From an uncultured Pantoea sp. (GTDB lineage Bacteria; Pseudomonadota; Gammaproteobacteria; Enterobacterales; Enterobacteriaceae), in the NCBI GenBank assembly GCA_913775175.1, contig CAJYKU010000032.1:1-44144 (forward strand): DNA of 44,144 nucleotides. Reading direction: 5' to 3'. Each line of letters starts with the position of its first letter. Position 1 is the first letter of the stretch. The notes below the pieces were generated by a model, which saw only the letters and a program-made list of their open reading frames with translations, made no database searches and was not told the origin of the DNA. The translations under genes were made by a program, and so were the position numbers. Of the stretch, positions 18,864 to 27,770 are shown one piece after another.

Positions 18864-20924
18864 TTATTTCTGGCTCTTCATCTGCTGTAGCACCGTGCTG
18901 CACTGGTTATCGTTGTTGTCGCTGGGTGAAATTAGCGCCAGCAACGCTGCAGCTGGCGCGACAACAGCACCCAGCGCAACCGCCGCCGCACCGCGTGCAA
19001 GCAGTGGTCCGGTTTTAACACCCGCATCCGGATTTTTAAATGTGCCGCGCACGTAGAGTGGAGATCGCAGGGTAATAATGCGGATCCCTTTGCTCTCAGG
19101 GTCAATTGACAGATCGAGCCGTTCACTGGCCAGATTGACGTTGCCGCTGACATTAATAACCGCATTTTCAGTGTCAAATACAAACAGACGTGGTGTCGCG
19201 ACTCCCTGACGCAGCGTTAAATCGGTGGCCGCGCAGTTGATACGCACTTCATCATCACCAAACAGTTTTCCAACCAGATAGTTTCCGACATTAAGTCCGG
19301 CTATCTCCATAAGATTGCGGCTAATCAGCCCATCGTTCATCAGCAGCCGCAGCTGTCCGTTGCTGGTGCCGAGCAGATCTGCAACCGAGTTACCGGTTCC
19401 GCTTAGCGTTGCGTCACCGTTCAGCTGACCAAGACTGCGCTGCATCGCAGTGACATCCGGGAACAGCTGCCGCAGCTGTAATTTACGTGCGTGCAGATCG
19501 GCACGACCGCGCATCGGCGAGCGGTTTCCTTCAAGACGAATAGTGGTGTTGATATTACCCCCCGCCATACCAAAACGCAGCGGATCGAGCAGCAGGTCGC
19601 CTTTTTCCAGCGTCAGATGTGTGTAGAGATCGCTCAGTGGCAGCTTGCTGCTGTGCTCAATACGCTGGCCGCTAAACTTCACATCCGCATCCATTACATC
19701 CCAGCTTTTGGTTTCAAACTTGTCATGCGGCAGCACACGATCAGCAGGTTGCTCAGATGCTTCACCACGCTGTGCTTTGGCACGGGCAGTTTTTTCACTG
19801 CCCTTGCCAGAATTCACCCCTATCAGCGGTCCCAGATCGGCCATACGCAGCTGACGCGAGGTCAGCTCTCCGCTGAGCTTCGGTCGCGGCTTGCCCTGAC
19901 GATAGGTGAGCGAGCCATGGATGTCGCTATCACCGATATGACCATTGAATTTTTCGTAGCGAAACAGCGTGCCTTTTGTATCGTTAAAACGGGCGGTCAG
20001 ATGCCCATCAGTTTCGTAGGGCGGCGTATCGGGTAGCAGCACGCCAGTCAGACCGTAAAGATTTGCCAGCGTATCGCCGGAAAAACGCAGCCGCACATCA
20101 AGTCCGCCGAGATTCATGGGGTCCTGCAGTGTGCCTTCCAGCCGCACACGTGTGGTGCCGTTGCGCAGATCAACCTGCAGCGGGAACGGCGTGGTTTTAC
20201 TGCGCAACGACAGCATACCACCAATTTTTCCCTCGCCAGTGAGCTGCTGCTGGTTGTAAGTTCCTTTCGCCTGCCAGCCAAAAACAAAGTCACCCGCTCC
20301 CTTTTGTTGATCGTTGCCACCCGTCACCTGGGCATAAGGCACCGGTTTGCCAAGAGAGTTGATATTGACCGTAACATCGGCGCGATTAACCTCATCGCGA
20401 TAGCGCAGCTCTCCCTGATCAAACAGGATATTATCCATACGAAACGACCAGGCAGAGGGCGCTGTGTCAGCATCACTGTTTTCACTACTGGCGAGATTGA
20501 ACGTCCAGTTATTCTTTTTACTGGAAAGCTGTATCAGGCGGGCATCGGGACTGTGCAGCTTAATCCACGGCAGATAGATCTCCTGATGCAGCAGTGCCAG
20601 TGGAGAGAGCGTGGCATCAGCCCGCTGCAGATGCACCATGGTGACTTCAGGAATATCGGGCGGATTGCCCAGCATTATATCTTCAGCATGTACCTGAGGC
20701 CACGGGATCCAGCTACGCCAGCCCGCTTCATCGCGGTTACGCGCCCAGTGCACGCCCAGGTCGCCACGAATGGCAAATGGCCGGTTCAGCTCGGCGGAAA
20801 CTTTCTGATTAATGGTTGGCTTCAGACGATTCCAGTCAAAGGTGGCAATCACTACCACCAGCACCACTATCAGCAGCAACAGGATCCCGGCTCCCCAGCT
20901 GGCTACTTTTCCCAGGCGTGTCAT
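18864..20924 (-). CDS. yhjG: AsmA-family inner-membrane protein YhjG
   Basis: AsmA-like protein, a class anchored in the inner membrane with a long periplasmic part and linked to lipid transport or outer-membrane homeostasis. The exact role of YhjG is not settled. The 686 residues (E. coli 691) have one N-terminal membrane segment (about residues 10-28) followed by FDWNRLKPTINQKVSAELNR, the AsmA signature region. Blocks ELTSRQLRMADLGPLIGV and LMNDGLISRNLMEIAGLNVG are near-identical to E. coli. The C-terminus has an Ala-rich segment ending NDNQCSTVL. The start has a GGAGAG site. Confidence 0.95.
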   Translation of the reverse strand: MTRLGKVASWGAGILLLLIVVLVVVIATFDWNRLKPTINQKVSAELNRPFAIRGDLGVHWARNRDEAGWRSWIPWPQVHAEDIMLGNPPDIPEVTMVHLQRADATLSPLALLHQEIYLPWIKLHSPDARLIQLSSKKNNWTFNLASSENSDADTAPSAWSFRMDNILFDQGELRYRDEVNRADVTVNINSLGKPVPYAQVTGGNDQQKGAGDFVFGWQAKGTYNQQQLTGEGKIGGMLSLRSKTTPFPLQVDLRNGTTRVRLEGTLQDPMNLGGLDVRLRFSGDTLANLYGLTGVLLPDTPPYETDGHLTARFNDTKGTLFRYEKFNGHIGDSDIHGSLTYRQGKPRPKLSGELTSRQLRMADLGPLIGVNSGKGSEKTARAKAQRGEASEQPADRVLPHDKFETKSWDVMDADVKFSGQRIEHSSKLPLSDLYTHLTLEKGDLLLDPLRFGMAGGNINTTIRLEGNRSPMRGRADLHARKLQLRQLFPDVTAMQRSLGQLNGDATLSGTGNSVADLLGTSNGQLRLLMNDGLISRNLMEIAGLNVGNYLVGKLFGDDEVRINCAATDLTLRQGVATPRLFVFDTENAVINVSGNVNLASERLDLSIDPESKGIRIITLRSPLYVRGTFKNPDAGVKTGPLLARGAAAVALGAVVAPAAALLALISPSDNNDNQCSTVLQQMKSQK

Positions 20925-21224
20925 GCTCTCTCCTTCTTATATCCAGGTCTCATTAAAGATAGTCGAGACACGACACATGAACAGCAGAGAAGCATCGGCA
21001 ACAGCCACTTAACGGGTGAATCAGCTCGCGATAGCGTTCTGCACCCGCTGTGGCCAGCTATCGGGCCGTGCTGAAATTCAGCCCCACCAGTCAGTGCTGG
21101 CGCCTTGCTGCGGGCACCGCCCGCTATTGTGCCCGAGGGTGGCGATAAAGGCTTATTGCATTGCGCATCGGCGCACTAATCGATCCGGAACTCAATGCTG
21201 GAGACCAGCATCTGTCAGCTGCTC
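20925..21224. other. Gene-free spacer with a short hairpin
   Basis: No gene is supported in these 300 nt between the yhjG start and the LysE-family gene stop. Just past that stop is a perfect 7-bp hairpin, ATGCTGG / CCAGCAT (21195-21211), without a U-tract. A plus-strand reading through here looks like a shadow. Confidence 0.5.
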
Positions 21225-21848
21225 TTATCGGCTACTGAGAGCCAGTTTCGCCGCAAAGCATAAAAACAGGCCGCCGGTGGCTCTGTCCATCACTCTGATA
21301 ACGCGTTGTTTCTTTAATAGTGCTGCGGCAAAGTGCGTGGATAAAATCAGCGTAACTGACCATATTGTCCCGAGCGCAACATGGATGCTGACCAGAATAA
21401 ATGTCCATATCAGCGGTGAGTGGCCGGCAGGAATAAACTGAGGCAAAAAAGAGACATAGAAGATGCCCATTTTAGGGTTCAGCACATTGCCCAGCAGCCC
21501 GCGAATAAACCAGTTATTTCGATGCAGAGCAGTGTTGCCATCGTGACAGATAAAAGAAGAGCGGGGACGACGCAGTAGCTGCAGACCCAGCCAGCACAGC
21601 CAGAGCGCACCACACACTTTCACCACGGTATAGGCCAGTGCTGAAACCGCCAGCAGTGCGCCAAGACCCAGTGCTACCAATGCGCCCCAGATAAAGCAGC
21701 CAGCATCAATACCCAGTGCGGCATGAAACGCCTTTTTACCGCCTTCGGCACAGGCCGTTCGCACAATCAGCGCGGTATCCAGACCTGGTGTAAGAGTCAG
21801 CAGTAGTGCAGCCAGCGAAAACGCGAGAAGTGAATCGTAAACGGTCAT
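21225..21848 (-). CDS. LysE/RhtB-family amino-acid exporter
   Basis: Predicted inner-membrane exporter of amino acids or related small molecules; the substrate cannot be told from sequence. The 207 residues and about six hydrophobic segments fit the family. The conserved N-terminal block LLTLTPGLDTALIVRTA with G-x(n)-AALGIDAGCFIWG, and GLLGNVLNPKMGIFYVSFLPQF, are the LysE signature regions. It is preceded by its own promoter and a GGA site 7 nt before the ATG. It does not belong to the E. coli gene order at this place and forms part of an accessory stretch between yhjG and yhjJ. Confidence 0.88.
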   Translation of the reverse strand: MTVYDSLLAFSLAALLLTLTPGLDTALIVRTACAEGGKKAFHAALGIDAGCFIWGALVALGLGALLAVSALAYTVVKVCGALWLCWLGLQLLRRPRSSFICHDGNTALHRNNWFIRGLLGNVLNPKMGIFYVSFLPQFIPAGHSPLIWTFILVSIHVALGTIWSVTLILSTHFAAALLKKQRVIRVMDRATGGLFLCFAAKLALSSR

Positions 21849-21867
21849 TTTTCCATCCGAAAATGCG

Positions 21868-21897
21868 ACTATAAATTGTTGTTTGTTTGATCATCAA
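21868..21897 (-). promoter_or_regulatory. Promoter of the LysE-family gene
   Basis: Minus strand TTGATG (21892-21897), an 18-nt spacer and TATAGT (21868-21873), giving a leader of only about a dozen nt. TTGATGATCAA, a 5+1+5 palindrome, covers the -35 and could be an operator. Confidence 0.6.
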
Positions 21898-22010
21898 TTT
21901 ACTGCTGCATCTGACTATAAACGAGTGATCCCTTACTGATAAATATCTTTATCCGCACCATTATCTGTTACCGCTCTCTATACTAAACAGCATTGCAGAG
22001 CACGGATCGA

Positions 22011-22062
22011 AGAGAAATCCGGACCTCTATCCGCTTTACGTGATAAAGGTTCCGATTTCTCT
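22011..22062. repeat. Long imperfect inverted repeat in the lysE-gpx spacer
   Basis: AGAGAAATCCGGACCT (22011-22026) pairs with AGGTTCCGATTTCTCT (22047-22062), leaving a two-position mismatch and a 20-nt loop. It sits within the 411-nt gene-free divergent region 21849-22259. It is not a terminator of either neighbour, since both point away from it. Two short open frames over this gap have no support. Confidence 0.55.
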
Positions 22063-22259
22063 TTATCATGATTCTGATAAGTAATAACTGTGAGTGTGCC
22101 GTAACAGATACAGAGACTGCCGCTGCTATATCTGTCATAACGCAAAAGGTCACTATGCAGATATTGATCGCCGTCAGAGCGATAAGCGATTTATGCGGGC
22201 AGCATCTGCTGCCACCAGCGGAGCAGCAGGGTAAGCGGATGCTGCGGTAAGGAGACGAC

Positions 22260-22754
22260 ATGACAACGTTTTATCAACTAAGCGCCACCACGCTACAGGG
22301 GCAGCTTATCTCAATGGCTGATTACGCGGGTAAACTGGTTCTGGTCGTTAACACCGCCAGTCACTGCGGTTTTACACCACAGTATGCCGGTCTGGAAACG
22401 CTCTATCAGAAATATGCTGCCAGAGGGCTGATTATACTGGGGTTCCCCTGCAATCAGTTCGGTAAGCAGGAGCCAGGTAATGCCGACGATATCGCGCAGA
22501 CCTGTCATATCAACTACGGTGTGAGCTTTCCGATGTTTGAAAAAGTTGAGGTCAACGGTGCCGCGGCACATCCGGTGTTTCGCTATCTGAAACAGGCGCT
22601 GCCGGGCATACCGGGCGAGCGGATCAAATGGAATTTCACTAAATTTCTGCTTGGACGCGACGGCAAACCGTTGCGACGCTTTGCCCCGATCACTACGCCG
22701 GAGAAAATGGAAAAGAGCATTGTTGCCGCACTGGACGATGAGGCTGCGCTCTGA
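22260..22754 (+). CDS. Glutathione peroxidase family protein (Cys type)
   Basis: Reduces hydrogen or organic hydroperoxides; bacterial cysteine-type enzymes of this family mostly use thioredoxin. The 164 residues show NTASHCGFTPQY with the peroxidatic Cys36, GFPCNQFGKQEPG with Gln70, and WNFTKFL with Trp124 and Asn125, completing the catalytic tetrad. Cys82 (TCHINYG) could act as the resolving cysteine. There is no selenocysteine codon and no signal peptide, so it is cytoplasmic. The ATG has a perfect AAGGAGA site. It resembles BtuE but is shorter and lacks the insertion before WNF. Confidence 0.92.
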   Translation: MTTFYQLSATTLQGQLISMADYAGKLVLVVNTASHCGFTPQYAGLETLYQKYAARGLIILGFPCNQFGKQEPGNADDIAQTCHINYGVSFPMFEKVEVNGAAAHPVFRYLKQALPGIPGERIKWNFTKFLLGRDGKPLRRFAPITTPEKMEKSIVAALDDEAAL

Positions 22755-22875
22755 ATCGCCCTGCTGCGCCTGAATCAATATTCCACGCGTGAATTATCGC
22801 CATCACAGCGGCGTGTTTACTGTTAGCGGGCGGATTACCCCCGATTGGCGCTGCACCAGCGGTAACCCGGCAGAG

Positions 22876-23118
22876 TTATTTCAGCATCGCGGTGAGCAGA
22901 CTACTGAACAGAGGCGCTGTGACAAAAGCGCACTCTGTTGCGCGCTCCTCTCTGCGAATATCAGCCAGTCGGGCCAGTGCGCTTTCAGCATCGCGGGCAG
23001 AGACTTCTTCAAACAGTTTTTTCCATCCCAGGTTAACCAGTTGCGTGGATTTTTTCGCGTCCGGTAATTCCAGGGCGACGATCTGCTTACCCTTCTCAAA
23101 AAAACAGAATGCTGGCAT
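22876..23118 (-). CDS. Unrecognised 80-residue protein
   Basis: I do not recognise the family. From the ATG at 23118 the product begins MPAFCFFEKGKQIVALELP and has 80 residues, mixed charge, no membrane segment and a hydrophobic C-terminal end. The start is supported by GGAG 6 nt upstream; a start 13 codons earlier has no such site. It converges with the glutathione peroxidase gene and is divergent from the hydrolase gene. It looks like a folded soluble protein, with regular alternation of hydrophobic and charged residues. It could be a chance open frame. Confidence 0.5.
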   Translation of the reverse strand: MPAFCFFEKGKQIVALELPDAKKSTQLVNLGWKKLFEEVSARDAESALARLADIRREERATECAFVTAPLFSSLLTAMLK

Positions 23119-23621
23119 GGTCCGCTCCGCAAACAGAGTGAGCTGTACTGAAAGCATTATAGCCCAGGTTTCTCAGCTGGCGCATCCGCTTTTCCCGCCC
23201 GAACCCGGCTCTCTGTCCGCGACCCGCTGTGACAGCAGCAGAGAGGGCTCTGTCTTTGTGCAGGAGAACCCTGTCGCAAAAAATGATGCGATATCGTGCC
23301 AGGGTAACTCAACAGCTGTCAGAAACTGGCCCTGCCCGCACCACAATAATTTGGCTTAATCCTCTGCTTTATCCTGCAACTTTTACTTAATACCCTATGT
23401 TGCTTCACGCTATGCGCATCTGCAGCAATACAGAGTAGCCTGCTGGATATAGTCTCTTTTATTCAATGGGTTAATCAGCCGTGCGCTCTGGTCTGAATCT
23501 GACAAAAATCGTACTGCCTGACTGGACGCTGATACAAAACAAGGCCATGTTTTAATCAAAAGCGCCACGCTGCTCCTCAGGTGATAACTCAACCACCAGG
23601 CGTTTTGCTCAGGAGAGGACT
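23119..23621. other. Gene-free divergent spacer
   Basis: About 500 nt with no supported gene between the 80-residue gene and the hydrolase gene. The left half is GC-rich, the right half more AT-rich and presumably holds the hydrolase promoter. No strong -35/-10 pair or inverted repeat stood out. A 155-residue plus-strand frame that starts inside the small gene was judged a shadow. Confidence 0.4.
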
Positions 23622-24494
23622 ATGCATACAGAAATTATCAATATCTGGCCATCCGGCGATGCGCCAGGCGCGAGCGATTCGCATGCGCAACCACAGATTA
23701 TCGATCTGGCTAAAGAGTATGAACCTTACGATCGCGCGGCGATCGGCGTACGCTGCCCGGAAATTGCACTCTGGCACCCGCAAACCTCTAATGGCATTAC
23801 GCTGCTGGTGGCACCAGGCGGTGGTTATCAGCGCGTACTAATCGATCGCGAAGGGAGTGCTCTGGCTACATTCTTCACCTCAATGGGCTATACGCTGGCT
23901 GTAATGACTTATCGGCTGCCCTATGATGGCCATCATGAGGGCGCTGATGCGCCTCTTGCCGATGCACAGCGGGCGATGCGTCTGTTACGCGCCAGAGCGC
24001 AGCAGGAAAAAAATGGCAAATATATTGTTATGATGGGATTTTCCGCTGGCGGGCATGTCGCTGCTTCACTGGGCACGCGCTTTCATGAACAGCTCTACCC
24101 GGTACAGGATCAGCACGATACCCTGACAGCGCGTCCCGATGCCATGGTGCTGATCTACCCCATAATCAGTATGCGCGATGGTCTGGCACATGAGAGCGCA
24201 CGTACCCGGCTGCTGGGAGCCTGGCCAGATCGCAAAAGCATTGATGCTTTCTCGCTGGAAACACGGGTACATGCGCAAACGCCGCCAACGCTGCTGATCC
24301 ACGCCACGGATGATGAAACGGTTTCCGTGAATCACAGTATGCTATTTTTCAGCGCCCTGCGTGAACATCAGATACCAGCAGAAGTGCATTTTTATCAGAA
24401 AGGCGGTCACGGTTTTGGCATCCGTGGCGTGGCTGATTTGCCGCTGGCAAGCTGGCCGATGCTGGTAACCGAATGGTTGCGGGCGAAAACCTGA
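23622..24494 (+). CDS. Alpha/beta-hydrolase, BD-FAE / acetyl-esterase type
   Basis: Predicted cytoplasmic esterase, similar in layout to xylan or pectin acetylesterases that remove acetyl groups from imported sugars or oligosaccharides. The substrate is unknown. The 290 residues show the oxyanion block APGGGYQ (residues 64-70), the nucleophile elbow GFSAGGH with Ser141, an acidic residue in HATDDETV (Asp230 or Asp231) and His263 in GGHGFG. There is no signal peptide. The start has an AGGAGAGG site. It stands alone and convergent to yhjJ, at the site where E. coli has kdgK. Confidence 0.88.
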   Translation: MHTEIINIWPSGDAPGASDSHAQPQIIDLAKEYEPYDRAAIGVRCPEIALWHPQTSNGITLLVAPGGGYQRVLIDREGSALATFFTSMGYTLAVMTYRLPYDGHHEGADAPLADAQRAMRLLRARAQQEKNGKYIVMMGFSAGGHVAASLGTRFHEQLYPVQDQHDTLTARPDAMVLIYPIISMRDGLAHESARTRLLGAWPDRKSIDAFSLETRVHAQTPPTLLIHATDDETVSVNHSMLFFSALREHQIPAEVHFYQKGGHGFGIRGVADLPLASWPMLVTEWLRAKT

Positions 24495-24505
24495 CAGCTT
24501 TCGCC

Positions 24506-24534
24506 GCCGGGATGCCTGCTTGTTGCATCCCGGC
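24506..24534. repeat. Perfect 10-bp hairpin, REP-like
   Basis: GCCGGGATGC / GCATCCCGGC with a 9-nt loop, 12 nt past the hydrolase stop. It lacks a U-tract. Its G/C-rich palindromic form recalls enteric REP elements, but one copy is not proof. Confidence 0.4.
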
Positions 24535-24541
24535 AGAGATC

Positions 24542-24574
24542 AAAACCGGCGCAACAACAGTCTGATTGCGCCGG
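24542..24574 (-). terminator. Terminator of yhjJ
   Basis: Minus strand: CCGGCGCAA / TTGCGCCGG (9 bp, 11-nt loop) followed by TTTTGATC, 28 nt past the yhjJ stop. Confidence 0.7.
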
Positions 24575-24601
24575 GTTATACGACACCGCGTTATCTGAAC
24601 G

Positions 24602-26077
24602 CTATGAAGCAGGTATGGCCTGCTCGCTGCTGCTCTCTGCTGCTGCCGGTGCATCAGGTATCGCCATAATCTTATCCCAGCTCTCCTGAAGCGTACTCAC
24701 ATTGGTTTCTGCTTCACCCTGCGGCTGAATCAGCACCATTGTCAGCTCCTGCGTCAGCTCCTGGCGCAACTCCTGATTGAGCTGCTCGCGGGTTAAGCCA
24801 CTCAGAAATGCCTGACGCAGTTTCTGATACTGCTCAGGCGCAATATCCACCACGGAATTCTGCTGCGAGCGCAGGCGCTGCCCCATCAGAATATCAGTAT
24901 CCGTGCGTGCATAGGTGGTAAACAGCTTGTTGAGTTCCAGCAGTTTTTGCGCCATCAGCGCATCAAATTCATCCTGTGGCAGCCCCTTATCGCGTACTGT
25001 CGCCAGCGCTTTCGCCACCTGATTCATATTCTGAACCAGAGAGGCATTAGGGCTCTCCATATTGATCGAACACTGCGCACGCTGATAGAGCACACGACAG
25101 TCAAAACCAATCTGAACGCGCTGCGCTTTGTTATCTGTCAGTGCGCGCTGCACATGCCAGAACAGTGCTTCACGCGCCAGATCGCTCTGCCAGTAACGTT
25201 GCAGATATTGCGACTCGCGAATAGGCTGCCAGGGTGTATCCCAGACCAGTGAAAGACGGTCCTGAGTCAGGCGGCTATCCATCAGATTGACCGGCTGATG
25301 CGGTAACGGCGATAGTGTAGGCAACGGCGCTGGCATATCGCGTTTGCCTTTCAGCGACGAGAAGGTTTTACCGATCTGCTCCATGATACTGCGGCTGTCG
25401 ACATTACCCACAACGTACAGCGTCATATTATCTGGCGTATACCACTGCTTATAAAAGTTACTGAGCTGGGCCAAATCAACCGGCACGCGCGGCTGTTCGC
25501 CAGGATCATGAGCCAGCATTGCAGAGCCTTTCAGCCGATAGCGCCACCAGACATCCTGTGCATCAGGCGGCCAGGTTGCGATGGGATCCGTGGCGTTTAG
25601 CGCAGTAGCAACAACCTGCTCTTCAATAGTCATTTTGCCCGCCGTTGCAGCCAGCCAGTTCAGTGCTTCTTTCAGCAACTCCGGCCGGTTATTTGGCAGG
25701 CTGAGATTATACTGGGTGTAATCATATGATGAGATCGCGGGCGGCAACGGACGCTGCGGATCCATCGCCTGCTGCCACAGCGCGCGCTGCTGATTGGTAT
25801 CCAGCGCCGCGTTATGCACCATCGCCAGGCGCGATAACAGATGACTGAAACCCGTCTGCTGCGGACTCTCAACCAGCGATCCGGTGTTAACCACCAGACG
25901 CAGCTCAATACGATCGCTGGGACGTTGTGGTGTGGCCAGCAGTTGCCAACTGAACCCATTGTCCAGTTTACCCTCCTGCCACGCGGGATCGGGCTGGAGT
26001 GTTTCGGCCTGTGCGCCGAAACCGGTCGCTGCAAGCAGCAATCCGCCAACCAAAAGCCGAATTCTGGTGCCCTGCAT
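24602..26077 (-). CDS. yhjJ: Periplasmic M16-peptidase-like protein YhjJ
   Basis: Related to insulinase-type (M16) zinc peptidases but probably not catalytic. The 491 residues (E. coli 498) begin with a signal peptide (MQGTRIRLLVGGLLLAATGFGAQA, cleavage near residue 24), so it should be periplasmic. At the place of the zinc motif HxxEH it reads HLLSR (residues 79-83), so glutamate and the second histidine are missing. Typical YhjJ blocks are VNTGSLVES, YNLSLPNN, KQWYTPDNMTLYVVGNVD and VWDTPWQPIRES. The C-terminus is Ala/Ser-rich. It precedes dctA as in E. coli. Confidence 0.94.
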   Translation of the reverse strand: MQGTRIRLLVGGLLLAATGFGAQAETLQPDPAWQEGKLDNGFSWQLLATPQRPSDRIELRLVVNTGSLVESPQQTGFSHLLSRLAMVHNAALDTNQQRALWQQAMDPQRPLPPAISSYDYTQYNLSLPNNRPELLKEALNWLAATAGKMTIEEQVVATALNATDPIATWPPDAQDVWWRYRLKGSAMLAHDPGEQPRVPVDLAQLSNFYKQWYTPDNMTLYVVGNVDSRSIMEQIGKTFSSLKGKRDMPAPLPTLSPLPHQPVNLMDSRLTQDRLSLVWDTPWQPIRESQYLQRYWQSDLAREALFWHVQRALTDNKAQRVQIGFDCRVLYQRAQCSINMESPNASLVQNMNQVAKALATVRDKGLPQDEFDALMAQKLLELNKLFTTYARTDTDILMGQRLRSQQNSVVDIAPEQYQKLRQAFLSGLTREQLNQELRQELTQELTMVLIQPQGEAETNVSTLQESWDKIMAIPDAPAAAESSSEQAIPAS

Positions 26078-26259
26078 GTGAACCCCTACTCAAACTGATA
26101 AACGCTCATTAGCGCGGCCTGATTAGCCACTGACAGAGTGGACTGCGCGGCATGTTACTACCGCGTTTATTTAATGACAGTTCCTTTGACCACAGGAAAA
26201 TCAGGAAGTCACGCAACGAGGAAAAAAATCGGGAAAAAAATCAACGGGGTTTATTATGC

Positions 26260-26296
26260 AAATGCCCGCTGTCAGGGCAAGCGACAGCGGGCATTT
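26260..26296 (-). terminator. Probable terminator of dctA
   Basis: A perfect 14-bp stem, AAATGCCCGCTGTC / GACAGCGGGCATTT, with a 9-nt loop, lies 27 nt past the dctA stop. On the minus strand it ends in TTT and then GCATAATAA, so the U-tract is short but the stem very stable. Confidence 0.65.
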
Positions 26297-26322
26297 AATC
26301 AGAAATTAACGAAAATTGACGA

Positions 26323-27603
26323 TTATGCGCCAGTATGTGAGACGTGGCTGATCTTTTTCCCGGCAGAAAGGGTTGCTTTCATCTGGTTTTCATCCAGCTG
26401 TCCGACCCATTTTGCTACCACAACTGTAGCGACGCCGTTACCAACCAGATTGGTTAACGCACGCGCTTCAGACATAAAGCGGTCGATACCCAGGATCAGC
26501 GCCAGACCTGCTACCGGCAGATGGCCCACGGCGGATAACGTCGCTGCCAGTACAATAAAGCCACTACCCGTTACACCCGCCGCTCCTTTAGACGAGAGCA
26601 GTAGTACAACCAGCAACGTGATCTGGTGGAATATATCCATATGCGCATTGGTAGCCTGTGCAATAAAGACCGCCGCCATGGTCAGATAGATAGATGTGCC
26701 ATCCAGATTGAAGGAGTAGCCGGTTGGGATAACCAGGCCAACCACAGACTTTTTACAGCCCAGTTTTTCCATCTTATCCAGCATACGCGGCAGCGCTGAC
26801 TCCGATGAGGAGGTGCCCAGCACAATCAGCAGTTCTTCTTTGATATAGCCAATAAATTTAAAGATATTGAAGCCGGCCCAGCGAGCAATGGCACCCAGCA
26901 CAATCACAACAAAGAGTATGCAGGTAATATAGAAGCAGATTATCAGCTGGCCCAGCTGCACCAGTGAACCTACACCATATTTACCAATGGTAAATGCCAT
27001 GGCGCCAAAAGCACCGATAGGTGCAAGACGCATAATCATATTGATCACGCCAAAGATCACTTTTGAGAAGCTCTCGATGACATTGAACATTACGGTTCCG
27101 GCGCTGCCCAGTCGATGCAGTGCAAAACCAAACAGAATAGCAAACAGCAATACCTGCAGAATATTACCGCTGGCAAATGCGCCGATAACGCTGCCTGGGA
27201 TCACATCCAGCAGAAAAGCCACCACGCCCTGCTGCTCAGCCTGCTGCGCATAAACGGCAACCGCTTTCGCATCCAGCGTTGCCGGATCGACGTTCATGCC
27301 AGCGCCAGGCTGAATAATATTCACGACCACCAGGCCTATAAGCAGTGCGATGGTACTGACAATTTCAAAGTAGAGTAGCGCCACTGCCCCGGTGCGCCCA
27401 ACCGCTTTCATGCTCTCCATGCCGGCAATACCGGTCACCACCGTACAGAAAATCACGGGGGCGATGATCATCTTGATCAGCTTAACGAAACCATCACCAA
27501 GCGGCTTCATCTGCGCGCCTAATTCAGGATAAAAGTGGCCTAGCAGGACGCCGATGCCGATGGCAACCAGCACCTGAAAGTAGAGGCTTTTAAACAGTTT
27601 CAT
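26323..27603 (-). CDS. dctA: C4-dicarboxylate:cation symporter DctA
   Basis: Aerobic uptake of succinate, fumarate, malate and also orotate across the inner membrane. It belongs to the DAACS (glutamate transporter) family. With the ATG at 27603 ([13 protein letters not shown]) it has 426 residues (E. coli 428). Conserved are [19 protein letters not shown], the serine-rich hairpin [25 protein letters not shown] and [16 protein letters not shown]. The frame stays open 18 codons upstream but without similarity. In E. coli dctA is under CRP and DcuSR control. A TATACT -10-like box on the minus strand lies at 27724-27729. Confidence 0.96.
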   Translation of the reverse strand: MKLFKSLYFQVLVAIGIGVLLGHFYPELGAQMKPLGDGFVKLIKMIIAPVIFCTVVTGIAGMESMKAVGRTGAVALLYFEIVSTIALLIGLVVVNIIQPGAGMNVDPATLDAKAVAVYAQQAEQQGVVAFLLDVIPGSVIGAFASGNILQVLLFAILFGFALHRLGSAGTVMFNVIESFSKVIFGVINMIMRLAPIGAFGAMAFTIGKYGVGSLVQLGQLIICFYITCILFVVIVLGAIARWAGFNIFKFIGYIKEELLIVLGTSSSESALPRMLDKMEKLGCKKSVVGLVIPTGYSFNLDGTSIYLTMAAVFIAQATNAHMDIFHQITLLVVLLLSSKGAAGVTGSGFIVLAATLSAVGHLPVAGLALILGIDRFMSEARALTNLVGNGVATVVVAKWVGQLDENQMKATLSAGKKISHVSHTGA

Positions 27604-27770
27604 AACAGGTGTCCAGGTAGAGACGGCATTCACCGCCAGTGTCAGGGAGAAACGCATGCGGCAAGCCGCCTGAAGCGTGAAACCTTACCGATATCCTGAA
27701 AATAACACCCGATTAACAATATGAGTATACCTTGACATTCCTTACAAAAGTTACAAAACTCTAACTATGA

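Noticed and set aside
21016..21441. Plus-strand frame starting with a CTRCGQ cysteine pair
   Set aside because: Its second half is antisense to the clear LysE-family gene, and the cysteines do not form a recognisable zinc-binding pattern.
22068..22250. 60-residue plus-strand frame upstream of the glutathione peroxidase gene
   Set aside because: No ribosome-binding site, no similarity and a composition unlike the neighbouring genes.
22365..22367. Selenocysteine in the glutathione peroxidase
   Set aside because: The active-site codon is TGC (Cys36), not TGA, so it is the ordinary cysteine form.
22892..23359. 155-residue plus-strand open frame
   Set aside because: It covers the minus-strand 80-residue gene and the spacer, is rich in Ser/Arg, has no good ribosome-binding site and resembles no family.
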